Part shown: in pieces, positions 19,211 through 31,064 of the stretch
Numbering within the stretch: the stretch's first letter is position 1
Layout: every line of letters begins with the position of its first letter
Source: Macrothele yani
Taxonomy: Eukaryota; Arthropoda; Arachnida; Araneae; Macrothelidae
Direction: 5' to 3'
Assembly (NCBI GenBank): GCA_039090855.1
Contig: CM077011.1
Coordinates: 27,743,001-27,807,000 of the forward strand
Length of the DNA: 64,000 nt
Notes under the pieces: generated by a model
What the model was told of the DNA's origin: nothing
Seen by the model: only the letters and a program-made list of their open reading frames with translations
The model's database searches: none
Program-made: the position numbers and the translations under genes

Positions 19211-20244
19211 CATTAATATGTTATAGTCTTCACTCAAACTGTTGATAGGGCAAAATATTATGCTTGACTCCAGAAAGCTAAACAGCTGTAGATATTCTGA
19301 ACATGCACCTTGAATTTGCTGTTCTAATAGATAATCTTATTCAGCGGTTGCTGTGGCATTTATTAAGTTTTTGCCAACCCAGTCGCCAAATTAAATTTTT
19401 TTTCGTCAAATGTAATTTGAAATATCGCCAATATTTTCACCAAAACTTTATATCCATCACCGAAAAGGTTTTTTTTTTTGCTAATTGTGAAGAATGCAAT
19501 CAATCCTCACCGCGACCCATACCTATTAATTCTTGGCACTTGGTGCCAAAAAAAGTGGATTTCATATGGTGCCCATACATTCAGTGAGGACTTCTGTCTG
19601 ATGTGGGTAGCAAAAGTCTTATGTTTTAAATTATCATTTTCTTTATTCAGCTGACAGATCTTGTTTATCTTTTATTTATTTCAACACATAACTTAATGCA
19701 TTTCACGAATATCGAGCAAACAGTAATTCATGTTTGGGTTTTGTAAAATATTCTGTGAAAAGGATTAAAAAAAACAACAAAAAAATGCTTGTTTTTAAAA
19801 TATCCTTTGCTATTGTTTCTTCAAATATGACTTAATTAACCATTGTTTCACTCAGGGCCAGTTCAACCAGTAAGCAGCTGCCTAGGGCACCAAGATATAG
19901 GGTTGAAAACATCAAATGAGTTCACAAATGAGAAGAAAAAAAAAAAATTAACAAAGACAATTTTATTTTCTGTTGTCATTCGACATAACTTGTGAATTCT
20001 TATTCATTGAGAAATGGAGACCTGTGCTTATAGAATGGATAAGTCAGTTTGCAGTAAATTCCTCCCCACTGCCATGAAAGCGTACATCTGCCAAAAATCT
20101 CGCCCCCATGCAGCAGGCAAGTCAGGCGATGCTTGAGAGGACGGCACAAAATAAAAAAAATGGATTCTGAAATTTCCTGCTTTCAATGGAAATAATATAT
20201 CTATTACTAATAGTGGCAATTGAGTCTCAACGTATAAAAGCTTT
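19211..20244. other. AT-rich non-coding with a hAT-like terminus
   Basis: CAGGGCCAGTTCAACC at 19853 resembles a hAT 5' end and shares CTGCCTAGGGC with the motif at 17901. A 94-codon frame at 19303-19587 has no recognisable similarity. Confidence 0.4.
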
Positions 20245-21060
20245 CTTTTTCTTTGATTGGGGGTTTAATAATCACCATGAGCAACTTGACGGGCTATAAG
20301 AAGTTCCTTATCCCTAATTTAGGGCCATTGGTTCCAGAGAAGGGAGAGAGCTAATACTGTAAGACAAACACAACATCCATGCCTCACCAGGGTTCAAACC
20401 AGAGGCTAAGCTACGGTCAGTCGCTATTTTTACAAAATGTGATGAGTTAATCTAAAAGACTAGAGAAAAATTAGCATCCGTTGCAAAATGGTGCCAGCCA
20501 TTTAAATATCAACCCATCAGCAGATTCTGCTGCAGCTTTTCTATTTAGCTGTGAAAACTAAAGTTGTTGAAATTCTGGCAGTTGCACTCTGCTAATGTTA
20601 CTTTCTTAATCCTTAAGGTATGTTCCTACAGCATCTGTTGGCTCAATCACTCCCTCTCCTTCCATACACTGTAGAGCCATGAATATTCCATAAAGAGTGG
20701 AGTGGGGTAAGATCATAGATAGAAGCTAGAGGAATTAGACACGCTTCCCCAATTCAAAGTTCAAGTTTAATCCAGAGTCAGCTGTGACTTCTATGGCATT
20801 CTCCCAAGACCACCACAAATATTAGTTTTCCACTGATGTCTGCAGCGTTGTTGCTGTTGGTATGAAAGATTCACTTGATGTTATGATTTTCCAAGCGACA
20901 AAGGTGGCTAACTTCCTTTAGCATTTTGCTACCACTTTTTTCCCCCCATTTTTGCATTTTTGTAACAGAATTTTTTGAGCCAGCTTAAATAAACTATATT
21001 TCAAACCTTGACGCATCTTGGATGAATGATCAGGAGCCAGTGCTTAGACAACTACAACAC
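20245..21060 (-). mobile_element. SINE-1 copy, split by a 599-bp insertion
   Basis: Minus-strand SINE from about 20250 (TTTGATTGGGGGTTTAATA) through CCTCACCAGGGTTCAAACC (reverse B box) at 20400. The remaining head (GATGAATGATCAGGAGCCAG, then CTTAGACAACTACAAC) continues at 21008-21060. The split falls inside the B box. Confidence 0.85.
20401..20999. mobile_element. 599-bp insertion with an 8-bp target duplication
   Basis: TTCAAACC is present at 20393-20400 and again at 21000-21007, flanking 599 bp that interrupt the SINE. Eight-bp duplications fit hAT or P-type transposons. The ends (AGAGGCTAAGC and AACTATAT) are not clear inverted repeats, so the superfamily is open. The interior is non-coding. 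Confidence 0.7.
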
Positions 21061-21464
21061 TAGAGCAGGTCGGCAGAAGGTTGACAATTGTCATAGTCAG
21101 ATTATTTTCTAATTAGAAGAGGGGCAAGAGTAAGTGAGGCCATATTACTATTTTTATTCCATTGGAATTTTTACTTATTTTATTTTTTTTCTGCCGATGA
21201 AACCAGGAAAGTATCATGTTGGGTTATCTATGTTATCAATCTAAAACGAAATTGCCCATGACATGGAATTGAAGACTTGTTGGTAAGTTTGCAAACAATA
21301 GAACTTGCAAAATGAAATTTCAATTTAATTTTAATTAACATTGTACCAGTTTTCATTAGTTATACTTTCTATTTAGTTTACGTAGAATTTTTGCATCTTG
21401 AAATAATTATTGAATACATGCAATATGTTTAGCCACACAAAGAAAAAAAAATTGGGGATGCAAG

Positions 21465-22145
21465 CAGTGGCGTAACTAGCACAACATGTGCCCTCCCCCC
21501 CCCCCCGCCAGTTTTATATCAGCACCCCTAAGCAGAGTAATTTTCCCAGGATTTCGAACACGAAGGAGGATGCATTTTTTGCGGTGTGTGTGGGGGAGGG
21601 AGGGGTGGACTTAGGAAGTCAGTGAGAGTGCAAAAATAATGGTGGTATCTAGAGCCCTGTAGTTTTAACTTTTTAAGTAATAGATTTGACAGTACGTGTA
21701 ATTGCTTTGTCCAAAACTAAAATAAATCACTTGAAAAAATCACCCTCTTACACATGGCAGATCTTGTGGCTGCTGTGAACAAATGTTGACGCCTGTCGTT
21801 CACGTAATCCTAGGTAAGTGAATGTTTTCCCACATCCTCCACGGGGAATACCACTGTGGCCTCACGCTTTCCCTCATATTTATTTATAACCCATTGTAGA
21901 GCAATCGTATTACAACCCGAAGTCAAAGAGCTGAACACTTTCAATCTGTAGAACATTCAGTGTTTTAAAAGGAAACTAGCCATTTATTTAGGCAGAGCTA
22001 AATAATTCTTAAAGCAAAATATAAATCTTTGGGTTAATAATTGTGTGTGCTTGAATTTTTTCATAAAACTATAACTGCCAGCTGCAGTACACCCCTTCTT
22101 CCCCCCCAGAAGCGGGAGAATGTGGGGGTGGTAGTTACGCCACTG
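21465..22145. mobile_element. hAT-type non-autonomous element, 681 bp
   Basis: Inverted ends CAGTGGCGTAACTAGC and, reverse-complemented, CAGTGGCGTAACTACC. Flanked by a perfect 8-bp duplication, GATGCAAG (21457-21464 and 22146-22153). Each end has a C/G-run inside. The interior lacks a transposase domain, so it relies on enzyme from elsewhere. It is the best-defined member of the CAGTGGCGTA group in the window. Confidence 0.9.
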
Positions 22146-22153
22146 GATGCAAG

Positions 22154-22661
22154 GCTGATGGCCTGCTTGAGGTGTCCAACACCCTAGCACCGACCCAGGT
22201 TTCACTGTATTCTTATATACAAAATCTTGAAGTTCATCCACAGTTTTAATAATTCCCTTATTAGCATTGTCACTATAACTTAAAATGCAGTCTAGTAGTG
22301 TCAAAGTTATTAACACATCTTTCTGAGCTGCACATAGTAGAAGCAAATGCATTTAATCTTTCTGAAAATCAGATAAAAATCAGGAGGTTTGACATTGACT
22401 GTGTCATAATAACTACTGAGCTGCCAAAGATGAAAAAAAATAAATAAAAAATGCCTAGGTATCGGGTATATGATTGTATCAGGGATGCATAGTAATATTG
22501 ATGTCTTTTAAGTAGAATTCACAGCAGTTTCTATAAAATAATTTAGAATAATTCAAATTTTTAAGGCTTTCCAAAAGCATTAGAAATTTTATACTTCAAA
22601 ATACATAATTAATTTACTTTGAATTGAGAAGTATCTCAAATTTTCAAGATTGATCAGTATA
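22154..22661 (-). other. non-coding; weak minus-strand exon candidate
   Basis: On the minus strand a CTACTATGTGCAG acceptor-like site near 22335 is followed by an open stretch with KDVLITLTLLDCILSYSDNA and KTVDELQDFVYKN. It is helix-like and not an obvious transposon protein. Downstream it runs into the hAT element, so no donor is supported. I do not recognise it. Confidence 0.25.
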
Positions 22662-22663
22662 TA

Positions 22664-23813
22664 CACGGTTGTATCAGAATAATATGACCCCCACCCCTTC
22701 CTGAATTACAGGGTACCCACCTAGGCGTGTCAGAGTGCACGTGACAAGGTCGGCCATACAAAGATATAAGCAGCCAACCAGGGCAGATGAGCCATAGTGC
22801 ATAACATGAGCACAATGGACAGAGGTAGTGATTTGATGGATTTTAAGACAGGAATGATCATTGGCTACCATGCCAAATGTGGAAGCATCTCGGAAACAGC
22901 CGACTTCGTGGGCTGTTCGCGAGGTGCTGTAGTAGGGGTGTACCACAAAAGGACCGCTGGTACACCGAGTACCTCCCGACGTCATAATTGTGGAGACCCA
23001 AAGGCCATCAACCCCAGAGGAGAATGTCGCCTTTGTCGTGTGGTAAAGGGAAATCGATGCACAACAATGCCCGATAACAGTAGGCGAACCCTGTTATGCA
23101 TGGGTCTCCGGAGTTGACTCTGCGTCAAGGCGCCCATGCTAACCCAGGTCCATCGGCAATGATGCCTGCAGTTCGCATAGGACTATCATCATTGAACAGT
23201 GGGAAAAGGTTCCCTTCTCTGATGAATCGAGGTTTCTACTCCACAGAAGCAACTTGCAGTGGCGGATATGATGCCAGAAACATGAGAACCAACACCCGGA
23301 CACTCTTGTCGGTTGAGGGCCGGCAGTGGCAGCGTGCATGTCTGGGGGATGCTTTCCTGGTATCACCTGAGACCGCTGGTACCACTGGATGAGCCCATGA
23401 ATGCCAATGGTTGCCTATTCATTGTTGCTGACCACATGCATCCCTTTATGTTGGACGTTTACCTTGGTGGTGATGGTGTCTTCCAAGAGGACAATGCGCC
23501 GTGCCACGTCGCTAAGGGGGTGTATGACTGGTTCCAGGAACATAACAGCAGTGTCTCTGTTCTCCCATGGCCGGCAAAATTGCCTGACCTCAATCCCATA
23601 GGGCATTTGTGGGACTATTTGGACCAACAGGTTCAACGTGCTGACATACAACCACATCATCTCTGAGACCTCCGTGCTCTGCTGCAGTCCAAATGGGCAC
23701 GTGTGTCTTGAGCAACCTTCCAGGGCCTCATTGCATCCATGCCACATTATCTGGGCCAAGGGTGGTTATTCTCATTATTAAGTAGGTGGTCATATTATTC
23801 TGATACAACTGTG
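22664..23813 (+). mobile_element. Tc1-like element, 1150 bp, degenerate transposase
   Basis: Terminal repeats: left CACGGTTGTATCAGAATAAT, right, reverse-complemented, CACAGTTGTATCAGAATAAT, both next to TA (22662-22663 and 23814-23815). The transposase is read in several frames: GMIIGYHAKCGSISETADFV (helix-turn-helix), RGECRLCRVVKGNR, a stretch with LHRSNL-type decay, then VFQEDNAPCH (second D) and LPDLNPIGHLWDY. The catalytic E after NPI is G. D-to-E-position spacing is 36 residues. Several frameshifts. An inactive copy with intact ends. Confidence 0.93.
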
Positions 23814-23939
23814 TATGTTACTATGAGAAAAAGTTTGTTCAACTAGAAATGAAAAACAATCATTTCCAGATTTCAGTAAAATCAAGTTTACATTATTTTT
23901 AGAGAGATAAAAATAATCACGTGGCTGTCTCTATTATCC

Positions 23940-24120
23940 AAATTGACTGGAATTTTTTTTTTTTTTTTTCAAGTATTGAAGATGATTTTTCACCTACTTT
24001 GCAACAAGACTGAAAAACAAGCAAAAAAAAAAAAAAAAAAAAAAAAAACTCCACAGAAACAGATTTTGCCATCCTGGTGGCTCAGTGGTACAAGGCTCTA
24101 GGTTTGTGGTTTCAATATGG
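23940..24120 (+). repeat. poly-T, poly-A and a tRNA-like fragment
   Basis: A T-run (23951-23969) and an A-run (24025-24048) flank low-complexity sequence. GCCATCCTGGTGGCTCAGTG at 24069 looks like a tRNA-derived head with an A box (TGGCTCAGTGG), but the B box is degenerate. It is possibly a decayed SINE. Confidence 0.35.
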
Positions 24121-25090
24121 CAGATCTACTTTTAGGGAGATGATCTGTGTATCGAAGGGGCAACGAACAATTTTATTCCACTGTTTACAAAGCATTGTAA
24201 CAAAGGGGAAAGTTTTTTGTAAACAAAAGTGATTCATAGAGATTACCACTATTAAAGAATTTTTAGAGAAACAGGCTATGAATTGCAAAAGAGAAAAAGC
24301 AAATGCTTGTATCACATTTTTCGCAGCCAAAAATTGCTGACTGATGTAATTTCATAATGAGCAGTAAGTACATGCATTTTAAAATTCATGATGTAACATA
24401 TCTAACTGTTAAGGGCATATGCTGCTACACATGCATCAAAAAATGTTCGTTTTGTGTAATATATTGTAATATGAAAATACTGTACTCACACTGTGTGTAT
24501 CTACAGGTACTGTATTGTTTTCCACTTTAAAATGATAGCAAAAAGCATTTGATTAAAGAAATAAAAAATATATAAACTCAATTGTATACTGTACATCCAT
24601 ATTTAGTATGTAGGTTTCTGTAATGTGAACTTTGGTGGGCTCAAAAATCAACCTTCCAAATAGTGGACATGTCTCAATATTGGAGAATGCACTATTCAGA
24701 GGTTTTACTCTATTCACATGCGTTTGGGATAATTTAGTCCAAAGAATTTTAAGGACCAATCTGGATTTATCTCTTTCTTAATTGGATTGCAGAGCATATA
24801 AGTAATCTTACAAAAGCTACTTTGTTTGCGGGAAAACAAGTGTGTGTGTGGTCTCTCTTGAGCTGCAGTTTGTTTTGGGGCTAAATGTTCTGTTGTAAGG
24901 TGGCATGCAGAATGGATCATGGCTAGAAAAATCCTTCTACCTTAAAAAATCATTTCTGTTTGACCAAAGGTGGGGAGTTTTTGCTGTTGAGCACGGAATT
25001 TTGTGGCAAACAGACCCCCAAAATACAAGTTGTTACGTTTACCCACTTAAGGCTAAAAATTTTACTACATGTAATGCAAACCTGTAAAGA
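24121..25090. other. AT-rich non-coding
   Basis: Short frames on both strands without similarity. No terminal repeats recognised. Confidence 0.5.
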
Positions 25091-25091
25091 T

Positions 25092-25800
25092 CTTTAAATC
25101 ATGTCTAATCTTTTAAAAGAAGTATTCTTTAAATTGTGTCCAGGGTTTGAAAAATACCATGCCCAAGATGCCTGGGGCATGTAAATTATTGGCCTGGGGA
25201 GGTAAATAAAAAATGTAGTTGCCCGGATCAGGCATCTAAATTTAAAAATATAAAAGTTTGGGATAGAATATCCTAGTACAAGAAAAAAAGATAGTCATTA
25301 TGTGTCGTGCTTCAATTCACTACTAATCACCGAAAGTGGTATTATTGTTACGGAGTGCCAAGAAAAGAAGGGCGAAAACTTCAACGATAGGAACATGGCA
25401 GAATCACTAAATTTTTCAAATACTAATTTCATGATCATACCATTTTGTGCCAATTTATTATCGTCATCTTAAAACTTGAGATACATGCTTTTGTGTATTG
25501 AACATTTTGAAAACAGACCCTTAAAACGGAAATACAAAACACACAAGAAAAGTTCAACCTGTAAGAAAAGTTATCATTTAACTTTAAAAAAAACCAAAAG
25601 GTTCTGATTTGTTATCTTAAAAGATAAATTTTCTTGGACATCCAACTTCTACTACCTGAGCAGGTAAATGATTTCTGCACATCCCCAGCTGGGCACATAA
25701 CTTTTCCAATATTTTTGAAGTCCTGGTATCTAATCTTTTAAAAAAAGTATTTTTTAAATCATGTCTGATCTTTTAAAAGAAATAATTTTTTATGAATTTT
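25092..25800 (+). repeat. AATCTTTTAAAAGAAGTATT tandem repeat, split
   Basis: A unit close to AAATCATGTCTAATCTTTTA then AAAGAAGTATT is present once at 25098-25140 and about twice at 25726-25800. The hAT-like element at 25141-25725 lies between. The array evidently predates that insertion. Confidence 0.65.
25141..25725 (+). mobile_element. hAT-like non-autonomous element, family B, copy 1
   Basis: Ends CAGGGTTTGAAAAATACC and, reverse-complemented, CAGGACTTCAAAAATATT. A homologous copy in opposite orientation lies at about 34109-34767, sharing for example AAAATACCATGCCC and GAACATGGCAGAATCACTAA. The flanking duplication is not clear because the insertion is in a repeat. Non-coding. Confidence 0.7.
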
Positions 25801-26436
25801 AAATAACCCAGCAATTCCATTTTGGCATTTGACTTCATTTCTCTATGTAAATAAATATCTCCAACAGTAGAAATAACACTTAATGTGTGTTTTTTTGTAT
25901 TCACAAGACTTCATTAAAAACAGAAATGTTTGTTTGTTCAGCCTGGAGAATGTCTAGTACTCTACTAACCTCTTTTAGCTGTTTTAGCATGTGTTCTGCA
26001 TCTTTGTAAATGATTACATTCTCTAGAATTTTATTTATGTTTGCGGGAATTTGCAGATCATTTGAGTGCTTAACAAACAGGTATAATGCATCTATGTAAT
26101 AATAAAAGCAAAATAGGTATAATTAAAAAACAATTTGAGCACCAAACTTTCCCATTTTAAAATGTTGCTTTTGAAACTCTTTGAAGAAAATATCCCAAAA
26201 TTGCAGTACAACTCCAAAGTATACTCCAGTTTTAAAAAAAAAAAACCCCGATAAACTCCACTATAAAGGGGGTTTTATTGGTTTTAAAAAATAAATAAAA
26301 ACCACCCGGGCTGTTTTTGGGCGGGTAGGTGGGTAGACAACCCTGTCCATAGCTGCCCTAACACCCAACTGAAAAAAAAAAAAAAAAAGTCATAAAACTG
26401 TCATATAATTTGAATTTTTGCTCCATTTGGACTTGT
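25801..26436. other. AT-rich non-coding
   Basis: A-runs near 26231 and 26370. Nothing else recognised. Confidence 0.45.
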
Positions 26437-26560
26437 TTTGTTGCTTATTATTGTATTGGTAGCTGTGCTAGGATCAACAATGCACGATTATGCATCCTTA
26501 AGGAATCATAGCTCTCAAGTTTTGCTCTGCAAATTGTGATAGGTTCTGACCTTCCACCAG
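26437..26560 (+). repeat. short dispersed repeat, copy 1 (copy 2 near 28140-28245)
   Basis: Shares the order TTGGTAGCTGTGCTAGG, an AATGCACGATTATG-like block and TTGCTCTGCAAATTGTGATA with the second copy at about 28145-28235 (GGTAGCAATGTTAGGC, TTGCTCTGCAAATTATATGG). Same orientation, about 1.7 kb apart, flanking the mariner remnant. Confidence 0.5.
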
Positions 26561-26739
26561 TTATATCATAGCTGTGCTCCCTCTTGATCTGGATGGGTGA
26601 TGGTGCAGCTAGGATAATAACTGTTGTCTACGACATCCGAAAACTGAATGTCTCTCTTACTTAGTTCATAAAGACAATTTCGTAACAGAAATCACGGATG
26701 GTGTAACATTGCACGTAATAAAGATCACATTAGACATTG

Positions 26740-27725
26740 TTTACTGTACGAGTTTGATAAAGGCAGTACTGCAGCCGCGGCTTGCTACAACATCTGTCAT
26801 ATGTATGTATACGAGGCAGTTGATGATAGCATGTCACCCGTGGTTTTGGAATTTCCAGCACGGAGACAAAAGCTGTAAAGATCAATCACGTCCTGGACGT
26901 CCACCCGTGGTTTCTGACAAGGATGTGGATCAAGCCATAACAAATGACCCACATCCAACCGTTCAGAAATTAGCGGAAACATTGTTGGTACACAGAACCA
27001 CAGTCGAAAAACGGATGCATGCGCTTGGGTTCATCACCAAGTTCGATAACTGGGTTCTGCACCAGCTTTCTGCAAAGCAATGAGAGGAGAGAATCTGTGC
27101 CTGTGTTTCTTTGCTTTCTCATCACAGAAATGAATCATTTTTGGGACGAATTGTAATGGGTGATGAGAAATGGGTACTGTACCGTAATATAAAGCGTCGA
27201 CGGACTGTGTGCCAAGGTGCGGAGCCTGCTCCATCGACCTCAAAAGGAGGACTGCATCCCAAAAAGGTTTGTTGAGTGTTTGGTGGGATGTCCAGGGAAT
27301 AATCAACTGGGAGGTGTTGGCACCTAACTGAACAATAAATGCTGACCTGTAGTGCGAACAGTTGGACTGATTGTGAGAGAACAAACTGACATCGAAGCGG
27401 CCAGCACTCGTCAATCGCAAAGGTGTGATCCTTCATCATGATAACGCCAGACCTCATGCTGCTGTAATCACTTGGCAAAAATTACTGGACTTTAGTTGGG
27501 AAGTGTTACCTAACCCACCCGGTGTATTCCCCTGACCTGGCACCTACGAACTACCACCTTTTTCGATCATTACAGAACACCTTTGCTCTCCAAACCTTCG
27601 CTGATGTGGACGATATGAAAACGGCATTACATTATTTTTTTGACCCTAAAATACAAGAGTTCTCCGGCATGGGATTCACCTGCTCATAGCCAGATGGCAA
27701 GAGGTCATAAAGAAATGATGGCAAT
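26740..27725 (+). pseudogene. mariner-type transposase remnant
   Basis: N-terminal part: FWNFQHGDKSCKDQSRPGRP, VSDKDVDQAITNDPHPTVQK, LAETLLVHRTTVEKRMHALG and DNWVLHQLSAKQ, the order typical of mariner DNA-binding domains. Then VMGDEKWVLY (first D), HDNARPHAA in another frame (second D) and SPDLAPTNYHLF, where the third catalytic D is N. Stops and frameshifts throughout. The distinct N-terminal hinge (SRPGRPPVV) separates it from the copy at 7.9 kb. No terminal repeats were recognised. Confidence 0.88.
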
Positions 27726-29080
27726 TATGTGAAATCCTAGGTATGTTATTTGTTTTGTTCTCATCCTGTTTTTGTATCCTACAAAAACTGGTAGAACTTA
27801 TGCACATGTGATAGTGTGTGTTTGCAGGCTTATGAAAACAAAATGGAGTGATACACAGAACTACTTGATTCGTTAAAGTTTGGAAGTCCACCCATTTATT
27901 TCTTGCTGTTCTTATATTTATTCATAAGGATTATACACATGTACATGAGAATCTTAGCAGAACAGCTAACATCTAGTGTATGTTTGTTTGACTATGAATG
28001 CCATCAATTTTTTTTCTTACTTCACAGTCCTTATCTGTAGCTGTGCCACCGCCAAATAAGTGTGTGTGTAATTGGCAAACGATTGGAAAACTATAACATA
28101 GTTTGTTTTATTGACTGATTTCGACATGCTCTTTTGCATGTTATTGTGTGGGTAGCAATGTTAGGCTTAGCAATTTATGATAGTGCATTTTGTAGAAACA
28201 AAAGCCAGTTCCCAGGTGTTGCTCTGCAAATTATATGGTAGTTTTTCTCCCATGACAATTCTCACGTATGATAGTCAGTGGTCGACATTAGCATGAACAC
28301 AGACAAACTGGATGTAGGCTTTCCTGCTGAGCATGTCAGGGATATTTATAAAGAAGTTATATGAATAAAACATACCCAAAATATTATTTTCTGCATCTGA
28401 AATGGAAAGAAAGCATCGACTATTTTTGTAAAAATGCATTGTCATGCAAAAATAGTACATAAAACAAGTCATCCAACATGTAAACAATTACTGTTGGTTT
28501 ATACACCAAGAACATCATGTAATGAAGTTATTAAATCTGATGTAATGTGGGTGATCATGAAGGTTGTGAACTGCAGCTGCAGTAGGACATTGAACCATCA
28601 TAAATATTTCAGAAAATTTTGAAAGACTTATGCAGAATATGGTGTTCTTGTATACTACACAAAAGTATTCTGGCAAAGTTTCAGGAATGTTTTGCTATGA
28701 TTTCTGCCCCTTCGGAATAAGACATTAGAATTTTTCGGAAAAGATGACATTGTGTGAGAGTTAGAAAATGAAGAAAGATAATGATGTGATTTGGGATTTC
28801 TGACTCGCATCACTTTTCACCCTGAACAAACAATTGTGAAATAAAAACTTAATTATAGCTTTTAAATGTAAAATACAGCTTTTTTTTTCAAAGTATAGAA
28901 ATGCTGTTGGCATGTTTTCAAACATGTTGATTTTTCCAAATAAATAATTAAACATAAAGGAAGTCAGCATATGAGATATGCATCCAAAGTAGAGAAACTG
29001 TGCTCTCAGTTTTTAGCAACTATTTACAGATTTTCACACATAGGTATAATCAAGCCTTGTAGTGTGAAAAAAAAATAATT
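27726..29080. other. AT-rich non-coding
   Basis: Apart from the short repeat copy at 28145-28235, no supported feature. The frames are short and unremarkable. Confidence 0.45.
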
Positions 29081-29086
29081 GAGAGA

Positions 29087-29390
29087 GCAACTCAATGTTG
29101 TATTCATGCAAACTGACCTGTCTGTAAGGGGAGCCACAGGGTGTTGTCAATAGCAGGTAATTTATTGTTTTTCAGTGAAAGAACAAGATTAAAAACTGGG
29201 CGAATGCCACTTATATTGCTTGCTGTCAGGTCAGTTTGCATGAATACAACACTGAGCAACTCAGTGTTGTATTCATACAAACTGACCCATCTGTAAGGGG
29301 AACCACATGGTGTTGTCAATAGCAGGTAATTTCTTGTTTTCCAGTGAAAGAACAAGATTAAAAACTGGACAAATGCCACTTATTTTGTTT
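29087..29390. repeat. 169-bp tandem duplication with an internal perfect inverted repeat
   Basis: The unit GCAACTCARTGTTGTATTCA onward repeats at 29087 and 29256. Within the first unit, GTTGTATTCATGCAAACTGA plus CCT (29097-29119) and its exact reverse complement (ending 29250) bracket about 107 bp. The second unit keeps only one arm (with two changes). The inverted arms suggest a small MITE-like module that was tandemly duplicated or inserted twice. Confidence 0.75.
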
Positions 29391-29528
29391 GCTTTTAACC
29401 ATGCTTAACTTTGATAGGTGCATTTTTCCAAAAATTGTTTGTAATGTACAGTTAAATAACAAGGGAGAATATTGTAAAGTTCAAGGGATCTGTAAAAACT
29501 TTGGTGTATGTGGAACTTCATGTGAGAT

Positions 29529-30349
29529 CAGGCCTTGATTTCGTTTTTTTTAGCAGTAGCAACACTTGCTAGTGGCCTTATTTTTTACTAGCAAATTGCA
29601 TTATCTACTAGTGAAAGTTTATTAACATTATACAAAAGAAACTTTAACATGTCCCCCTCCATTAGTCAATCACGACAAATTTTGATTTCACCCCTGTAAC
29701 TGTCACATTGTAATACTGAAAAGATTACAGATATTTAGATATAACTCACCTTTTCATGACCTGACAGATTAATTCTAACAATTTAATTCAAATGCAAATA
29801 TTAAAAAACAAACATTTTTATTTAACTTTATTCACAAAATTCAAGAACACTATTCAAAATCTTAAGTTATTTTTCATATGGTTTACGATCTGGGTTTCGG
29901 GTTATTTCATCATACCACTTTAAAACAGCGGGCCTGGGGTCGAAGTTATTTTTGGATGGACCTTCAACCTCAATACTTATGAGAGCATGCAATGTTTGTG
30001 AGTTTAAACTGCCCCTCCAATCACCCTGGATTCTCTTCATGAAACTGAACCCAACCTCACATGCAGAAGTAGACAAGGGAATTATACTGGATATTTCTAC
30101 TAGTGCCAAAATGTTTTTATAATGTTTGTACTTTTCAAGAAACATTCATTTCCAGAAAGCAGTTGTTCCTTTTTGTATGTGTCTAAAATATTCCACACGA
30201 GCAATGCAGTGGCGCTTTACAGTTCACACTAAAACATTAAAAATTTTTCCACTAGCAACTTTTGCTGGAACCACTTTTTATCACTAGCAAAATGCATTTG
30301 CTTGCTAGCAATTTGCTACTAACTACCGGTCGAAATCGATTTTCGACTG
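29529..30349 (-). mobile_element. hAT element remnant with a dimerisation domain
   Basis: A minus-strand frame at 29867-30145 encodes SSIIPLSTSACEVGFSFMKR followed by WRGSLNSQTLHALISIEVEG and AVLKWYDEITRNPDRKP. This is the C-terminal dimerisation region of hAT transposases (known form IPxSTAxCERxFSxMNxIK with LxxLMxIxxEGP). The outer sequences form diverged inverted repeats of about 70-100 bp: left CAGGCCTTGATTTCG, right, reverse-complemented, CAGTCGAAAATCGATTTCGA, both with ACTAGCAA-type repeats inside. A matching 8-bp duplication is not seen. The copy is an internal-deletion derivative keeping only the protein end. Confidence 0.8.
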
Positions 30350-30559
30350 TATATAATAATTTGTATGTGGTGTTTTCATAATGTAGAAATTAAGCTGGCT
30401 TGGAGGTGAAAGGAACAAATGTTATTTCCCTTGACTTGGGGAAAAACATTGACTTGGGGAAAAAAATTTACAAATCAATTAAAACATTGAGAATATTTTT
30501 TACAAATCAATTAAAGCCTTGAGAATATCTCATTACTGTACTAAATACACTAATACGGC

Positions 30560-31020
30560 TTAACCTTGGCTTAATATAATTTATATTCACATCTCATATT
30601 TCTTAATACACTTGCACATTCGTATGAAACAAGGAATAAACTACAATTGCAACCTATTTTTCCAAAAACGGAATCAATTAAACTTACTTTAAATTACAGA
30701 GGCCCTCAATACTGGAATTTTTTACCTTGCAACCTTACTAACTTAAATAGTTTTAATTTATTTAAAAAAAAATAAAAACTCGACCTTTTTCAATAATTAA
30801 AAAAAAGGAAAAGATTGGCAAAACATCTTCTGATTGTCTGACTTGATGTGTCTATCTGTTGTTTCATTTGTTTCTTCTATGGGGAGTATAGGGCTTTGTC
30901 AGGCCATTTTGGCCTTTCCCCTTGTCTTCCCTGTTGTTACAGTCTATGTTCATCATTTATGAATTGTAAATTTTTTTCCCACTCTTTTTTTTTTCTTCTA
31001 AGAGCATGTAACAACAAAAA

Positions 31021-31063
<43 letters not shown>

Positions 31064-31064
31064 A
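30560..31064 (+). pseudogene. 5'-truncated LINE 3' end with an (AATA)n tail
   Basis: A frame ending at TAA 30773-30775 reads LAHSYETRNKLQLQPIFPKT, then LNYRGPQYWNFLPCNLTNLN and SFNLFKKK. This TR...YRGPxxWNxLP...F(K) pattern is characteristic of the carboxyl end of LINE reverse transcriptases of the CR1/L2/Jockey-like type. After the stop comes about 240 bp of untranslated sequence and then about twelve AATA units (31016-31064), the kind of simple-repeat tail such LINEs carry. The RT core is absent. The clade cannot be fixed from this fragment. Confidence 0.7.

Noticed and set aside
20245..22145. A single large hAT element from the SINE break to the right end at 22145
   Set aside because: Each block has its own exact 8-bp duplication (TTCAAACC and GATGCAAG), so they are separate insertions.
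21984..22352. 122-codon minus-strand frame as a gene
   Set aside because: Its C-terminal half is hAT element sequence; only the first part is even a weak exon candidate and no family was recognised.
29521..30357. 8-bp target duplication around the hAT dimerisation remnant
   Set aside because: The flanks TGTGAGAT and TATATAAT do not match well enough; end positions may be off or the duplication has decayed.
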